From Pseudomonas laurentiana (lineage in GTDB: Bacteria > Pseudomonadota > Gammaproteobacteria > Pseudomonadales > Pseudomonadaceae), in contig NZ_BMQU01000001.1 of assembly GCF_014648275.1 (NCBI RefSeq), positions 62,001 through 126,000 of the forward strand: a DNA stretch of 64,000 nt, in the 5' to 3' direction. Below are positions 17,850 through 30,798 of the stretch, one piece after another. Below the pieces are notes generated by a model, which did not search any database, was not told the origin of the DNA, and was given only the letters and a program-made list of their open reading frames with translations. How positions within the stretch are numbered: position 1 is the first letter of the stretch; every line of letters begins with the position of its first letter. The translations under genes and the position numbers were made by a program.

Positions 17850-18979
17850 GGATGTAGCTCGCCGTTGTGCTGGATGGTACGTTCCGCTGCGCGCAGTACT
17901 GCCACCTTCCAGGCCACGCCTTCTTGCATGAGGATGCGCGAGCAGTGGACGTTAAACAGTTGCAGGTGCCCACTGAGATTGGTCAAGTGCAGGCTGTGCC
18001 AGGTGCGCTCAGGCAGTGACTGATCGAGCAGGGCGTGGGCGATGCTCGCACCTTGGGTGATACCGAAGGCCTGCTCAAAGGCGGCGTTACGCCACCGCGG
18101 TTGCAGCTCTTCGTCGATCACCAGCACAGCGTCCGGTACCGCGTCGAAGACTCGGCGCAAGGCATCGATGCGCTGCTCAGCATCGTGCTGCATCCGCAGT
18201 TCCTGGCTAACGTCGCGGATGCTGCCCCACATGCGTAGCAGGCGACCGTCATGGATAGCGGCACGGACATCGTTCTCCACATAGGCAGGGGAACCATCGT
18301 GGCGGCGGTCCACCGACAGCGCGCCGTCGACACAGAAATCGGTCTCCACCAGACGCCTTACGAACTCTTCGTTAGCCGGGCTGCGCGGCCAGTAAAGTCG
18401 GACCGGCTGCTGGTTAAAGTCGACGTCCGCCGGCATCTCGTAGACATCCGCCATGGCACGGTTACACATGCGCCAGTAAGAGCGGTTTTCGAACACCTGA
18501 CGGACGACTTCGTCGGGTGTCTGGGTAATGTCCACTGCTTCAGCGAACTCAATGCACCAGTAGGCCACCTTGGCGCTATAGAGCATCTGGGTCATGACTT
18601 CGTTGGCGTTCTGCAGCTCACTCAAGCGGTGACTCAACGAACCCAGCGGTATAAACACGAGGTGAATTCTGGGGGAGTGAACATCACGCCATTCAACGAG
18701 GCCGCTAGCCAGCACGGGAAACAGGCCTGTGCTGTGCCGTATCAATGTAAGCGCCAGGCTGCCCAGCTTTTCATCAGCCGGCGGGCAGGAAAACAGCTTA
18801 CGCAGAAGGTGTGTGGACTCCGCAGTGAAAATGCTTTCAATGCTGCAGTTCTGCATCTCTACCGGGGAGTAGCCGAGTTGGTCACTCAACGACGAAGAGA
18901 CGTTGGTCAGGCGTCCGCTTTCGCAGACCGTGCAGCTCAGTAGGGCACCCCGATCAGCGAGGGTTTGAATAAGCGACAT
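17846..18979 (-). CDS. PAS-domain sensor protein without output domain
   Basis: A 377-residue, apparently soluble protein. I see PAS-like modules at about 15-120 (TCVCESG not required; GRLTNVSSSLSDQLGYSPVEM is the clear start), about 125-255 with a PAC-like stretch (HDGSPAYVENDVRAAI), and about 265-375 (RVFDAVPDAVLVIDEELQP). No kinase, GGDEF, EAL or DNA-binding region is visible, so it should work through a partner. The overlapping downstream gene encodes a sigma-54 activator, the obvious candidate. A split sensor/activator pair for an amine or for oxygen/redox state is inferred. The ATG at 18979 is the only sensible start; 383 bp of gap precede it. Confidence 0.75.
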   Translation of the reverse strand: MSLIQTLADRGALLSCTVCESGRLTNVSSSLSDQLGYSPVEMQNCSIESIFTAESTHLLRKLFSCPPADEKLGSLALTLIRHSTGLFPVLASGLVEWRDVHSPRIHLVFIPLGSLSHRLSELQNANEVMTQMLYSAKVAYWCIEFAEAVDITQTPDEVVRQVFENRSYWRMCNRAMADVYEMPADVDFNQQPVRLYWPRSPANEEFVRRLVETDFCVDGALSVDRRHDGSPAYVENDVRAAIHDGRLLRMWGSIRDVSQELRMQHDAEQRIDALRRVFDAVPDAVLVIDEELQPRWRNAAFEQAFGITQGASIAHALLDQSLPERTWHSLHLTNLSGHLQLFNVHCSRILMQEGVAWKVAVLRAAERTIQHNGELHP

Positions 18980-19172
18980 GTATGCGTCCGGGCTGTGGAA
19001 ATGGGCTCGGGGCTAGATGCGCATAATGCATGCCAACCTCAAGCAGCAGAAAGACCGAGGCTTTCAGCAAGAAAACTCACCCAGCCGCTGCATTTTCGCA
19101 GCAGCCGACCTCAAAAATGCACACCATCCTTGGCAGAAGTGCCGAGGGAATTTCATTTCCGAACGCACACAA
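18980..19172. other. Upstream part of a divergent intergenic region
   Basis: Part of a 383-bp gap between the PAS gene (leftward) and the GNAT gene (rightward). No gene is supported here. It must contain the promoter of the PAS/activator pair, but I see no clear -35/-10 pair. Confidence 0.4.
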
Positions 19173-19201
19173 AAAAGGCCAATTCAAAGAATTGGCCTTT
19201 T
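19173..19201. terminator. Orphan intrinsic terminator between divergent genes
   Basis: AAAAGGCCAATTC, short loop, GAATTGGCCTTTT: a strong stem with A/T runs on both sides, strongest as a minus-strand terminator (six T). The flanking genes both point away from it, so neither needs it at its 3' end. It may end a small RNA or a leader transcript. Confidence 0.8.
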
Positions 19202-19362
19202 GGTCCCTATTCGAGAGATTAGCAGATCATCATTTGTGACACGGATCAGCTGCTTTGTGCTCACTGGCAGCCGGCAGAAATTGAGGAGGGTAGTTTCATC
19301 GCCACAAGCGTGTGTAGCCATGAGAATATTTGTTTTTCTAAGAACGCCACACAGGAGAGTGT

Positions 19363-19791
19363 ATGACGGATAACACTTACAGCTTCAGCTTAGGTGCTGA
19401 CGCCGAGGCCATGGCGGTGGTTCGCCAAGGTCTGGAACACTTCAATGTGGGGCAGATTGGCCCCTATACCTATACCGATTTCCAGCTCTATGCCCGCGAT
19501 AGCAGCGGCCAGGTAATGGGTGGTCTGTTCGGCCACAGTGGGATGGGCTGGCTCTACATTGACTATTTTTGGTTAAACGACACCCTGCGCAGCCACGGCC
19601 TGGGCAGCAACTTGTTGAAGCGGGCAGAGGATGAGGCACGGCGCCGGGGCTGTAAGGGTGTGTTTCTTTATACCTACAGCTTCCAAGCCCCCGACTTCTA
19701 TCAGAAGCAGGGGTACCAAGTGATGGGCGTGTTGGAAGACTGCCCACCTGGACACCAGCGTTACTACCTGAAAAAGCCACTGAAGGACTGA
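19363..19791 (+). CDS. GNAT-family N-acetyltransferase
   Basis: A 142-residue GCN5-related acetyltransferase, a single domain of normal length. The acetyl-CoA region is seen as DTLRSHGLGSNLLKRAEDEARRRGC near residues 72-96, followed by YTYSFQAPDFYQKQGYQVMG, typical of small-molecule or protein N-acetyltransferases. A GGAGAG ribosome site precedes the ATG. It stands alone between the divergent PAS gene and the gyrB terminator. The acceptor is unknown. Confidence 0.85.
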   Translation: MTDNTYSFSLGADAEAMAVVRQGLEHFNVGQIGPYTYTDFQLYARDSSGQVMGGLFGHSGMGWLYIDYFWLNDTLRSHGLGSNLLKRAEDEARRRGCKGVFLYTYSFQAPDFYQKQGYQVMGVLEDCPPGHQRYYLKKPLKD

Positions 19792-19877
19792 AAGGGCTCC
19801 AAGGAAAACAGCACTAATCCAGCGAGATGCGCCGATCCATTCGCACTCGTTTGAAGCGATGACTGTTTGAGCAAAAA

Positions 19878-19902
19878 AAAAGCCCGCTTTCGCGGGCCTT
19901 TC
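19878..19902 (-). terminator. Terminator of gyrB (probably bidirectional)
   Basis: AAAAGCCCGC, TTTC loop, GCGGGCCTTT between the converging GNAT and gyrB genes; on the minus strand it is followed by an eight-to-nine T run. Confidence 0.85.
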
Positions 19903-19976
19903 AGCTAACCGGCCTGGCTCTGAAGACTGAGCTTGGCCGGTCACTTATGTGTGAAAACACGCAGCTTTTTTGTGAA

Positions 19977-23502
<3,526 letters not shown>

Positions 23503-23522
23503 CTAGACTATGCGAGACAAGA

Positions 23523-24626
23523 TTACAGACGCATCGGCATGACGACGTATGCGGAATCGTCATTGCCTGCTTCCTGCAGCAATGCACTGCTGTTGGAGTC
23601 AGACAGAATCAGGCGAACCTGCTCGGTGGTCATGACACCCAGTACATCCAGCAGGTAGCTCACGTTAAAACCGATTTCCAACGAGCTGCCGTTGTAGTCG
23701 ACGCTGATTTCCTCTTCTGCCTCTTCCTGCTCCGGGTTGTTCGCCTGAATCTTCAGCTGGGCATTAGCCAGTTGCAGACGAATACCACGGTACTTTTCGT
23801 TGGACAGAATTGCGGTACGGCTGAACGCTTCACGCAGTGCCTGGCGGTCGCCCACTACCAGCTTGTCACCCCCCTTAGGCAGCACGCGCTCATAGTCTGG
23901 GAACTTGCCGTCCACCAGTTTCGAGGTGAAGGTGAACTCGCCAGTGGTCGCACGGATATGATGTTGGCCAAGCACGATACTGACCGTGCCATCCGGTTCG
24001 GTCAGCAGACGCGCCAGCTCGAGGATACCCTTGCGTGGCACGATCACCTGATGACGATCCGCTTGGTCGATGTTCGCGCTCATCGAGCACATTGCCAGGC
24101 GATGACCATCGGTAGCCACTGCCCGCAGTGTGCCTGTGGATACTTCCAGCAGCATACCGTTGAGGTAGTAACGAACATCCTGCTGAGCCATGGCAAAGCT
24201 GGTGCGCTCGATCAATCGGCGCAGCTTGCTTTGCTCCAGGGTGCAGGTCAACGAACCCGGGCCTTCCTCGACCGTCGGGAAATCGTTGGCAGGCAATGTC
24301 GACAGGGTGAAGCGGCTGCGACCCGCCTTCACCAGCAGCTTTTGCTCATCAACCTTGATGTCGATCAGCGCATCGCTTGGCAGGCTTTTGCAGATGTCCA
24401 TCAGCTTGCGCGCAGGTACGGTGATCTCGCCTGGTTCGGCAGGCTCTTCCAATTGCACACGGCCAACCAGTTCCACTTCCAGGTCAGTACCGGTAAGCGA
24501 CAGTTGTTGGCCCTGGACAACCAGCAGCACATTGGACAATACCGGCAAGGTCTGACGGCGCTCGACGACGCCTGCGACCAGTTGCAGGGGTTTCAACAGG
24601 GCTTCGCGTTGAATGGTGAAATGCAT
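23523..24626 (-). CDS. dnaN: DNA polymerase III sliding clamp (beta subunit)
   Basis: The 367-residue processivity clamp, of normal length, with three similar clamp domains. It begins MHFTIQREALLKPLQLVAGVVERRQTLPVLSN and ends in the conserved VMPMRL. The dimer rings DNA and tethers polymerase III and many repair proteins. It lies 40 bp after dnaA and 20 bp before recF in the conserved origin operon. Confidence 0.98.
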   Translation of the reverse strand: MHFTIQREALLKPLQLVAGVVERRQTLPVLSNVLLVVQGQQLSLTGTDLEVELVGRVQLEEPAEPGEITVPARKLMDICKSLPSDALIDIKVDEQKLLVKAGRSRFTLSTLPANDFPTVEEGPGSLTCTLEQSKLRRLIERTSFAMAQQDVRYYLNGMLLEVSTGTLRAVATDGHRLAMCSMSANIDQADRHQVIVPRKGILELARLLTEPDGTVSIVLGQHHIRATTGEFTFTSKLVDGKFPDYERVLPKGGDKLVVGDRQALREAFSRTAILSNEKYRGIRLQLANAQLKIQANNPEQEEAEEEISVDYNGSSLEIGFNVSYLLDVLGVMTTEQVRLILSDSNSSALLQEAGNDDSAYVVMPMRL

Positions 24627-24666
24627 GGTCTAGTCCCTTGCCTTTAATAAGCTGCGCTGACAGTCA

Positions 24667-26172
24667 TCACGTTGTCAGCGTCCGCAGCAGGTTCTTGTAG
24701 TCCTCGCGGATATCCGCGTCGGATTCCTTGAGTTCGTTGATCTTGCGGCAAGCGTGCAACACCGTGGTGTGGTCACGACCGCCAAATACGTCGCCGATTT
24801 CGGGCAAGCTGTGGTTGGTCAGCTCCTTGGACAACGCCATCGCCACTTGTCGTGGTCGTGCGACCGAGCGGGAACGTCGCTTGGACAACAGATCGGAGAT
24901 CTTGATCTTGTAGTACTCGGCAACGGTGCGCTGGATGTTATCCACACTCACCAGTTTGTCCTGTAGCGCCAGAAGATCCTTGAGTGACTCTCGAATCAGT
25001 TCGATGGTTATGTCACGACCCATGAAGTGCGAGTGTGCGATAACGCGCTTCAGCGCACCTTCAAGTTCACGGACGTTGGAACGAATCCGCTGGGCGATAA
25101 AGAACGCCGCATCATGCGGAAGATCGACCTTGGCCTGATCGGCCTTCTTCATCAGGATTGCGACCCGCGTCTCCAGCTCCGGCGGTTCGACGGCAACCGT
25201 CAACCCCCATCCAAAACGAGACTTCAGGCGTTCTTCCAGGCCTTCGATTTCCTTCGGGTAACGGTCACTGGTGAGAATGACCTGCTGACCGCCCTCAAGC
25301 AAGGCGTTGAAGGTGTGGAAAAACTCTTCCTGCGAACGCTCTTTACGGGCAAAGAACTGAATGTCATCGATCAGCAGCGCATCGACCGAGCGGTAGAAAC
25401 GCTTGAATTCGTTGATGGCATTGAGCTGCAGTGCCTTCACCATATCCGCAACAAAACGCTCGGAATGCAGGTAGACCACCTTGGCATTCGGATTTTTCTT
25501 GAGCAGGTGGTTACCCACAGCATGCATCAAGTGCGTTTTACCCAGGCCAACGCCCCCATAAAGGAAGAGGGGGTTGTAACCATGTTTCGGGTTGTCGGCG
25601 ACTTGCCAGGCAGCGGCACGGGCAAGCTGGTTGGACTTACCTTCGACAAAGTTCTCGAAGGTAAAGGTCCGGTTCAGGTAGCTGGTGTGTTTCAACGCAC
25701 CTTCAACCTGCACTGTTCGCTGTTCGGCCCTGCCGCCAGATGCGGGAGAAGCGTTGGCGTCACCCATGGCATCGAAGCTATCGCGTGAAGGCGCATCCTC
25801 GACTTGAGCCACAACTGGCGCAGCGATCGGTTCAACGACCGGCGGGGCAACTTGAGCGGCTTGTGCCTGGGAAGCGGCAACGGCAGCCGCCAGCGGCGCA
25901 TTAGGCGCAGCGCGAGGCGCAGAGCTGCGTCTGCTGCCTATTAATAAGGAAAGCGCTGGCGCAATGCCGTTGCCCTGTTCGCCTAGCAGTTCGAGCAGAC
26001 GCCCAAGGTACTTCTCATTGACCCAATCGAGAACGAAACGGTTGGGCGCATAAACGCGCAACTCGTCGCCTTCGGCTTCGACCTGTAGCGGACGGATCCA
26101 GGTGTTGAATTGCTGGGCAGGCAGTTCATCGCGCAGAAGCTCCACGCACTGCTGCCAAAGTTCCACTGACAC
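24667..26172 (-). CDS. dnaA: Chromosomal replication initiator DnaA
   Basis: A 501-residue AAA+ initiator that binds DnaA boxes and opens the origin. Domain I is [20 protein letters not shown], domain II is a long Ala/Pro-rich linker (about 90-165), Walker A is [13 protein letters not shown], Walker [10 protein letters not shown], and domain IV has the DnaA signature [15 protein letters not shown] use the GTG at 26170-26172, preceded by AGGGGA, because the protein family starts at VSVELW; the ATG at 26220 would add 16 unrelated residues. A perfect DnaA box lies inside the gene at 24938. The 5' side faces oriC, where DnaA probably autoregulates. Confidence 0.97.
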   Translation of the reverse strand: MSVELWQQCVELLRDELPAQQFNTWIRPLQVEAEGDELRVYAPNRFVLDWVNEKYLGRLLELLGEQGNGIAPALSLLIGSRRSSAPRAAPNAPLAAAVAASQAQAAQVAPPVVEPIAAPVVAQVEDAPSRDSFDAMGDANASPASGGRAEQRTVQVEGALKHTSYLNRTFTFENFVEGKSNQLARAAAWQVADNPKHGYNPLFLYGGVGLGKTHLMHAVGNHLLKKNPNAKVVYLHSERFVADMVKALQLNAINEFKRFYRSVDALLIDDIQFFARKERSQEEFFHTFNALLEGGQQVILTSDRYPKEIEGLEERLKSRFGWGLTVAVEPPELETRVAILMKKADQAKVDLPHDAAFFIAQRIRSNVRELEGALKRVIAHSHFMGRDITIELIRESLKDLLALQDKLVSVDNIQRTVAEYYKIKISDLLSKRRSRSVARPRQVAMALSKELTNHSLPEIGDVFGGRDHTTVLHACRKINELKESDADIREDYKNLLRTLTT

Positions 26173-26241
26173 GGATATCCCCTGAGTTTGAAAGCCGGTG
26201 AGGCAAAAACAAGCGGCCATTGTACCCGACCGGCCGCGCAG

Positions 26242-26600
26242 TTATCCACATGCCGATGCGATGAGCGAGGTGATAGATCAGCAACTTAGTGAACAAAATG
26301 ATGCTGGAGGGGTGTGAATAAGCCCTGTGGATAACCGCGCCTGAGGTCTTTGCACAAGTCCGGGTCGAAATCTGTTGATAACTCGCATGTTGATAACTCG
26401 CTTTTTTATCCACAGATTTTCCGAGCGTTCGGCACAGCCAAAGCACCGCTTCCCGACAAGGTTTCAGTTCTCTGTACACCATGAAAATAAAGGCCTGTAG
26501 AACCTTATCCACAGAATTCTTCTACATAAGCTTTATAAGATTTACAGAAAAGCTTTAAATAATTCCTCTCTCTTTTTTTATGTTTAGGTGTGAACCCTGT
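26242..26600. other. oriC: Replication origin oriC
   Basis: The gap between dnaA and rpmH. Perfect DnaA boxes (TTATCCACA or complement) are at 26242-26250 (+), 26326-26334 (-), 26406-26414 (+) and 26505-26513 (+). Near matches are at 26313 (TGTGAATAA) and twin TGTTGATAA copies at 26373 and 26388, 15 bp apart. To the right of the last box, 26514-26590 is very AT-rich with GCTTTATAAGA and AAAGCTTTAA, a likely unwinding element. Genes run outward on both sides. This is the classical Pseudomonas origin position. Confidence 0.95.
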
Positions 26601-26665
26601 TCCTCGACGCGTTCACCTCCAGCCCTCACCGACGTGACCACCTATAAGGAAAAGCTGGTTGGAAA

Positions 26666-26694
26666 TTGACCTATGGCCTTGCTTTCTCTAGAAT
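26666..26694 (+). promoter_or_regulatory. Sigma-70 promoter of rpmH
   Basis: TTGACC (26666-26671), 17-bp spacer, TAGAAT (26689-26694), 60 bp before the rpmH ATG; a near-consensus promoter for the rpmH-rnpA-yidD-yidC transcript. Confidence 0.85.
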
Positions 26695-26754
26695 CGCCGA
26701 TCTCTTAAAACGGGGGCCATTCCGGCCCGTAGTCGACGAACCAGGTAACACGCC

Positions 26755-26889
26755 ATGAAACGTACTTTCCAACCAAGCACCATCAAGCGCGCTCGCACTC
26801 ACGGTTTCCGTGCCCGTATGGCCACCAAGAACGGTCGTGCCGTTCTGTCGCGTCGTCGTGCCAAAGGCCGTAAGCGTCTGGCCGTTTGA
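26755..26889 (+). CDS. rpmH: 50S ribosomal protein L34
   Basis: A 44-residue, very basic ribosomal protein ([18 protein letters not shown]... ending GRKRLAV), the exact family length. It is part of the large ribosomal subunit. First gene rightward of oriC, with a near-consensus promoter just upstream, and followed after 13 bp by rnpA, the universal bacterial order. Confidence 0.98.
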
Positions 26890-26902
26890 TCATTCGGCAC
26901 AG

Positions 26903-27304
26903 GTGGTGAGTCAGGACTTCAGTCGGGAAAAGCGTCTGCTGACCCCCCGACATTTCAAAGCGGTCTTCGACTCCCCAACCGGCAAGGTTCCAGGCAAGAA
27001 TCTTTTGCTCCTTGCCCGCGAGAACGGTCTGGATCATCCCCGTTTGGGGCTTGTGATCGGGAAAAAGAGCGTCAAGCTCTCCGTTCAGCGAAATCGACTC
27101 AAGCGATTGATGCGCGACTCATTCCGCCTTCACCAAGATTTATTGGCAGGTTGGGATATCGTTATCGTTGCGCGCAAAGGCCTGGGCGAGATCGAAAACC
27201 CAGAATTGCACCAACATTTTGGCAAGCTCTGGAAGCGTCTTGCGCGTAATCGGCCCGCTCCAGCGCCCACCGAATCCGTAGGGGTAGACAGTCCAGATGC
27301 GTAA
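26903..27304 (+). CDS. rnpA: Ribonuclease P protein component
   Basis: The 133-residue basic protein subunit of RNase P, which with the M1 RNA cuts the 5' leader from tRNA precursors. The RNA-binding signature [12 protein letters not shown] is near residue 63, after [16 protein letters not shown] start at the GTG at 26903 ([13 protein letters not shown]), the start used in related pseudomonads by memory; the longer open frame to 26810 only overlaps rpmH. It overlaps yidD by 8 bp. Confidence 0.95.
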   Translation: MVSQDFSREKRLLTPRHFKAVFDSPTGKVPGKNLLLLARENGLDHPRLGLVIGKKSVKLSVQRNRLKRLMRDSFRLHQDLLAGWDIVIVARKGLGEIENPELHQHFGKLWKRLARNRPAPAPTESVGVDSPDA

Positions 27305-27542
27305 ACTGGCACTCGTTCCGATCCAGTTTTACCGTTATGCCATTAGTCCTCTGATGGCCAGTCACTGTCGTTTTTACCCCTCCTGCTCCTGCTACGCACT
27401 CGAAGCCATTGAATCTCATGGTCTTCTGCGTGGCAGTTGGCTGACCGTTCGTCGACTGGGGCGTTGCCATCCGTGGAACCCTGGTGGATACGACCCGGTT
27501 CCGCCCGCTTCTTCTTCCCGTACTTCTTCGATAGCCGAGTAA
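27297..27542 (+). CDS. yidD: Membrane protein insertion efficiency factor YidD
   Basis: An 81-residue inner-membrane-associated protein that helps YidC-dependent insertion. The family cysteine motif [19 protein letters not shown] is near residues 24-42, with [15 protein letters not shown] after it. It overlaps rnpA by 8 bp and ends 2 bp before the yidC ATG, so all are co-translated. Confidence 0.95.
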   Translation: MRKLALVPIQFYRYAISPLMASHCRFYPSCSCYALEAIESHGLLRGSWLTVRRLGRCHPWNPGGYDPVPPASSSRTSSIAE

Positions 27543-27544
27543 TC

Positions 27545-29218
27545 ATGGATATTAAACGCACGATCCTGATCGTCGCCCTGGCAATCGTGTCTTATGTCAT
27601 GGTTCTTAAGTGGAACCAGGACTACGGACAGGCAGCCTTGCCGACCCAGAACGCCGCCACCGCGCCGGCGTTGCCGGACACCGCGCGGGCCGCAAGCAAT
27701 TCCGCCAGTGCCGATGTACCGAGCGCCAACCCCGAGTCGCATTCGACCGAATTGGCCCCGGTTGCCATCAGCAAAGACCTGATTCGGGTCAAGACTGATG
27801 TTCTTGATCTGGCTATCGATCCCAACGGTGGTGATATCGCGCAGTTGATGCTGCCGAAATATCCACGTCGTCAGGACCATCCAGATATTCCGTTCCAGCT
27901 GTTCGACAACGGTGGTGAACGTGTTTACCTGGCGCAGAGCGGCCTGACCGGTACCAATGGTCCGGATGCACGTCCGTCTGGTCGTCCGCTGTACGCCACC
28001 GAGCAAAAAAGTTATCAACTGGCCGATGGTCAGGATCAACTGGTCGTCGACCTGAAGTTCAGCGACAACGGCGTCAACTACATCAAGCGCTTTACGCTTA
28101 AGCGCGGCGAGTACGACCTGACCGTCAGTTACCTGATCGACAACCAGAGCAGCCAGGCCTGGAGCGGTAACCTGTTCGCCCAGCTCAAGCGCGATGCCAG
28201 CTCGGATCCGTCCTCGAGCACCGCGACCGGTACTGCCACTTACCTGGGTGCAGCCCTGTGGACAAGTGCAGAGCCGTACAAAAAAGTGTCGATGAAAGAT
28301 ATCGACAAGGGCAATCTGAAAGAAAATGTGTCCGGCGGTTGGGTAGCCTGGCTGCAGCACTACTTCGTGACGGCCTGGATTCCGAACAAGTCTGACAACA
28401 ACATCGTTCAGACGCGCAAGGACAGCCAAGGCAACTACATCATCGGCTTTACTGGCCCGACACTGAATGTCGCTGCCGGCGGGAAAGTCGAAACCAGCAC
28501 CATGCTGTATGCCGGTCCAAAAATTCAGTCCAAGCTCAAGGAGTTGTCCCCAGGCCTGGAACTGACCGTCGACTACGGCATTCTCTGGTTCATTGCTCAG
28601 CCAATTTTCTGGTTGCTGCAACATATCCACAGCCTCCTGGGTAACTGGGGCTGGTCGATCATTGTCCTGACCATGCTGATCAAGGCACTGTTCTTCCCGC
28701 TGTCGGCTGCCAGCTATCGTTCGATGGCGCGCATGCGTGCCGTGGCACCTAAGCTTGCTTCGCTGAAAGAGCAGTTTGGCGATGACCGGCAGAAAATGTC
28801 GCAGGCCATGATGGAGCTGTACAAGAAAGAGAAGATCAACCCGCTGGGTGGCTGCTTGCCGATCCTGGTGCAGATGCCAGTCTTCCTTTCGCTGTACTGG
28901 GTGTTGCTGGAAAGCGTGGAAATGCGCCAGGCACCTTGGATGTTCTGGATCACCGACCTGTCGATCAAGGATCCGTTCTTCATCCTGCCGATCATCATGG
29001 GCGCGACCATGTTCATTCAGCAGCGCCTGAACCCAACCCCGCCGGATCCGATGCAGGCCAAGGTGATGAAGCTGATGCCAATCATCTTCACCTTCTTCTT
29101 CCTGTGGTTCCCAGCAGGTCTGGTGCTGTACTGGGTTGTGAACAACGTGCTGTCCATCACTCAGCAGTGGTACATCACCCGTAGCATCGAAGCAGCCAGC
29201 AAGAAAGCTGCTGCATAA
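27545..29218 (+). CDS. yidC: Membrane protein insertase YidC
   Basis: A 557-residue inner-membrane insertase that helps proteins fold into the membrane with or without SecYEG. N-terminal anchor MDIKRTILIVALAIVSYVMVL, a large periplasmic beta-rich domain (about 60-345), then the conserved five-helix core with NWGWSIIVLTMLIKALFFPL, GGCLPILVQMPVF and VLYWVVNNVLSITQQW. The start at 27545 is fixed by the N-terminal anchor. A terminator follows 25 bp after the stop. Confidence 0.97.
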   Translation: MDIKRTILIVALAIVSYVMVLKWNQDYGQAALPTQNAATAPALPDTARAASNSASADVPSANPESHSTELAPVAISKDLIRVKTDVLDLAIDPNGGDIAQLMLPKYPRRQDHPDIPFQLFDNGGERVYLAQSGLTGTNGPDARPSGRPLYATEQKSYQLADGQDQLVVDLKFSDNGVNYIKRFTLKRGEYDLTVSYLIDNQSSQAWSGNLFAQLKRDASSDPSSSTATGTATYLGAALWTSAEPYKKVSMKDIDKGNLKENVSGGWVAWLQHYFVTAWIPNKSDNNIVQTRKDSQGNYIIGFTGPTLNVAAGGKVETSTMLYAGPKIQSKLKELSPGLELTVDYGILWFIAQPIFWLLQHIHSLLGNWGWSIIVLTMLIKALFFPLSAASYRSMARMRAVAPKLASLKEQFGDDRQKMSQAMMELYKKEKINPLGGCLPILVQMPVFLSLYWVLLESVEMRQAPWMFWITDLSIKDPFFILPIIMGATMFIQQRLNPTPPDPMQAKVMKLMPIIFTFFFLWFPAGLVLYWVVNNVLSITQQWYITRSIEAASKKAAA

Positions 29219-29243
29219 CGGGTTAGCCAGCTAACCTGTGGAT

Positions 29244-29266
29244 AAACGCCCCCTCGTGGGGCGTTT
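29244..29266 (+). terminator. Intrinsic terminator after yidC
   Basis: AAACGCCCC, short loop, GGGGCGTTTT. A perfect DnaA box on the minus strand (29237-29245) touches its left arm. Confidence 0.85.
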
Positions 29267-29301
29267 TGCTATCTGTCGTTTTTGTCGTGAGGCTGTCGAT
29301 C

Positions 29302-30672
29302 ATGAATACTCCGCGTGAAACCATCGCTGCCATCGCTACCGCCCAAGGGCGCGGAGGGGTAGGTATTGTGCGTATCTCCGGTCCCTTGGCGAGCCAAGCC
29401 GGGTTGTCGATCGCTGGACGGACACTGACCCCGCGCTATGCCCACTACGGGCCGTTTCGCGGTGACGATGGCCACGTCATCGACGAAGGGCTGGCGCTGT
29501 ACTTTCCAGGGCCGAATTCGTTTACCGGTGAAGACGTACTGGAACTCCAGGGGCACGGTGGCCCTGTGGTGCTGGACATGCTCTTGCAGCGTTGCCTGCA
29601 GTTAGGCTGCCGGCTTGCTCGCCCAGGTGAATTCAGCGAGCGTGCTTTCCTCAACGACAAGCTTGATCTGGCTCAGGCTGAAGCAATTGCTGACCTGATT
29701 GAGGCCAGTTCTGCACAAGCGGCACGTAATGCCTTACGTTCGTTGCAGGGTGAGTTTTCCCGACGTGTGGATAAACTCACCGAGAGGTTGATCAACCTGC
29801 GCATCTATGTGGAAGCCGCTATCGACTTCCCCGAAGAGGAAATCGACTTCCTTGCCGATGGCCATGTCTTGAGCATGCTTGATCAGGTACGTGCTGAATT
29901 ATCCACAGTACTGCGCGAAGCCGGGCAGGGGGCCTTGCTGCGTGATGGCATGAACGTGGTGATCGCCGGGCGTCCCAATGCCGGTAAATCCAGCCTGTTG
30001 AACGTGCTCGCCGGTCGCGAGGCAGCCATCGTGACTGATATTGCCGGTACTACCCGGGATATTCTTCGTGAACATATCCACATCGATGGTATGCCGCTGC
30101 ATGTCATCGATACCGCCGGTTTGCGTGACACCGACGACCATGTGGAAAAGATCGGTGTGGAACGTGCACTGAAAGCCATTGGCGAGGCCGACCGGGTATT
30201 GCTGGTTGTGGACAGCACCGCACCTGAAGCCAGCGATCCCTTTGCGCTCTGGCCTGAGTTCCTTGATCTGCGTCCGGATCCCGCCAAGGTGACTCTGATT
30301 CGCAACAAGGCCGACCTCAGTGGCGAACCGATCACCATGACGCACAGTGATGATGGCCACGTCACCATTACCCTGAGTGCCAAGGATGCGGACATGGGGC
30401 TTGATCTGCTGCGTGAACACCTCAAGGCCTGCATGGGTTACGAACAGACTGCCGAGAGCAGCTTCAGTGCCCGCAGGCGCCATCTGGAAGCGCTCCGCCA
30501 GGCTAGCGACAACCTTGAACACGGTCGTGCCCAACTGACCCTGGCTGGCGCTGGTGAGCTCTTGGCCGAAGACCTGCGCCAGGCACAACAAGCGCTTGGT
30601 GAAATCACCGGCGCATTCAGCTCCGATGACTTGTTGGGCCGAATCTTCTCCAGCTTCTGCATCGGCAAGTAA
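29302..30672 (+). CDS. mnmE: tRNA modification GTPase MnmE
   Basis: A 456-residue GTPase that with MnmG adds the (carboxymethyl)aminomethyl group to U34 of certain tRNAs. The N-terminal folate-binding domain starts [19 protein letters not shown]1 is [12 protein letters not shown] near residue 223, G3 DTAGLRDT, G4 NKAD, and the C-terminal CIGK cysteine motif is present. I start at 29302 by family homology. Perfect DnaA boxes lie inside it at 29766 and 29899. Its partner mnmG follows after a 515-bp gap that looks like an origin module. Confidence 0.97.
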   Translation: MNTPRETIAAIATAQGRGGVGIVRISGPLASQAGLSIAGRTLTPRYAHYGPFRGDDGHVIDEGLALYFPGPNSFTGEDVLELQGHGGPVVLDMLLQRCLQLGCRLARPGEFSERAFLNDKLDLAQAEAIADLIEASSAQAARNALRSLQGEFSRRVDKLTERLINLRIYVEAAIDFPEEEIDFLADGHVLSMLDQVRAELSTVLREAGQGALLRDGMNVVIAGRPNAGKSSLLNVLAGREAAIVTDIAGTTRDILREHIHIDGMPLHVIDTAGLRDTDDHVEKIGVERALKAIGEADRVLLVVDSTAPEASDPFALWPEFLDLRPDPAKVTLIRNKADLSGEPITMTHSDDGHVTITLSAKDADMGLDLLREHLKACMGYEQTAESSFSARRRHLEALRQASDNLEHGRAQLTLAGAGELLAEDLRQAQQALGEITGAFSSDDLLGRIFSSFCIGK

Positions 30673-30684
30673 GCACCTTATCCA

Positions 30685-30710
30685 CAGTCGGCTCGGTTTC
30701 GAGCCGACTG
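30685..30710. terminator. Perfect hairpin downstream of mnmE
   Basis: CAGTCGGCTCG, GTTT loop, CGAGCCGACTG: an 11-bp perfect stem 12 bp after the mnmE stop, without a T run. Its left arm overlaps a perfect DnaA box at 30678-30686. Confidence 0.6.
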
Positions 30711-30798
30711 CTGCGCGTCATCTCCTGCCTTTCTCTCCTGACACGAATGTCGTCACAGGTCACGCCTGAGGATTTTCCCTGCCCGCGTGTCGGCTGCC

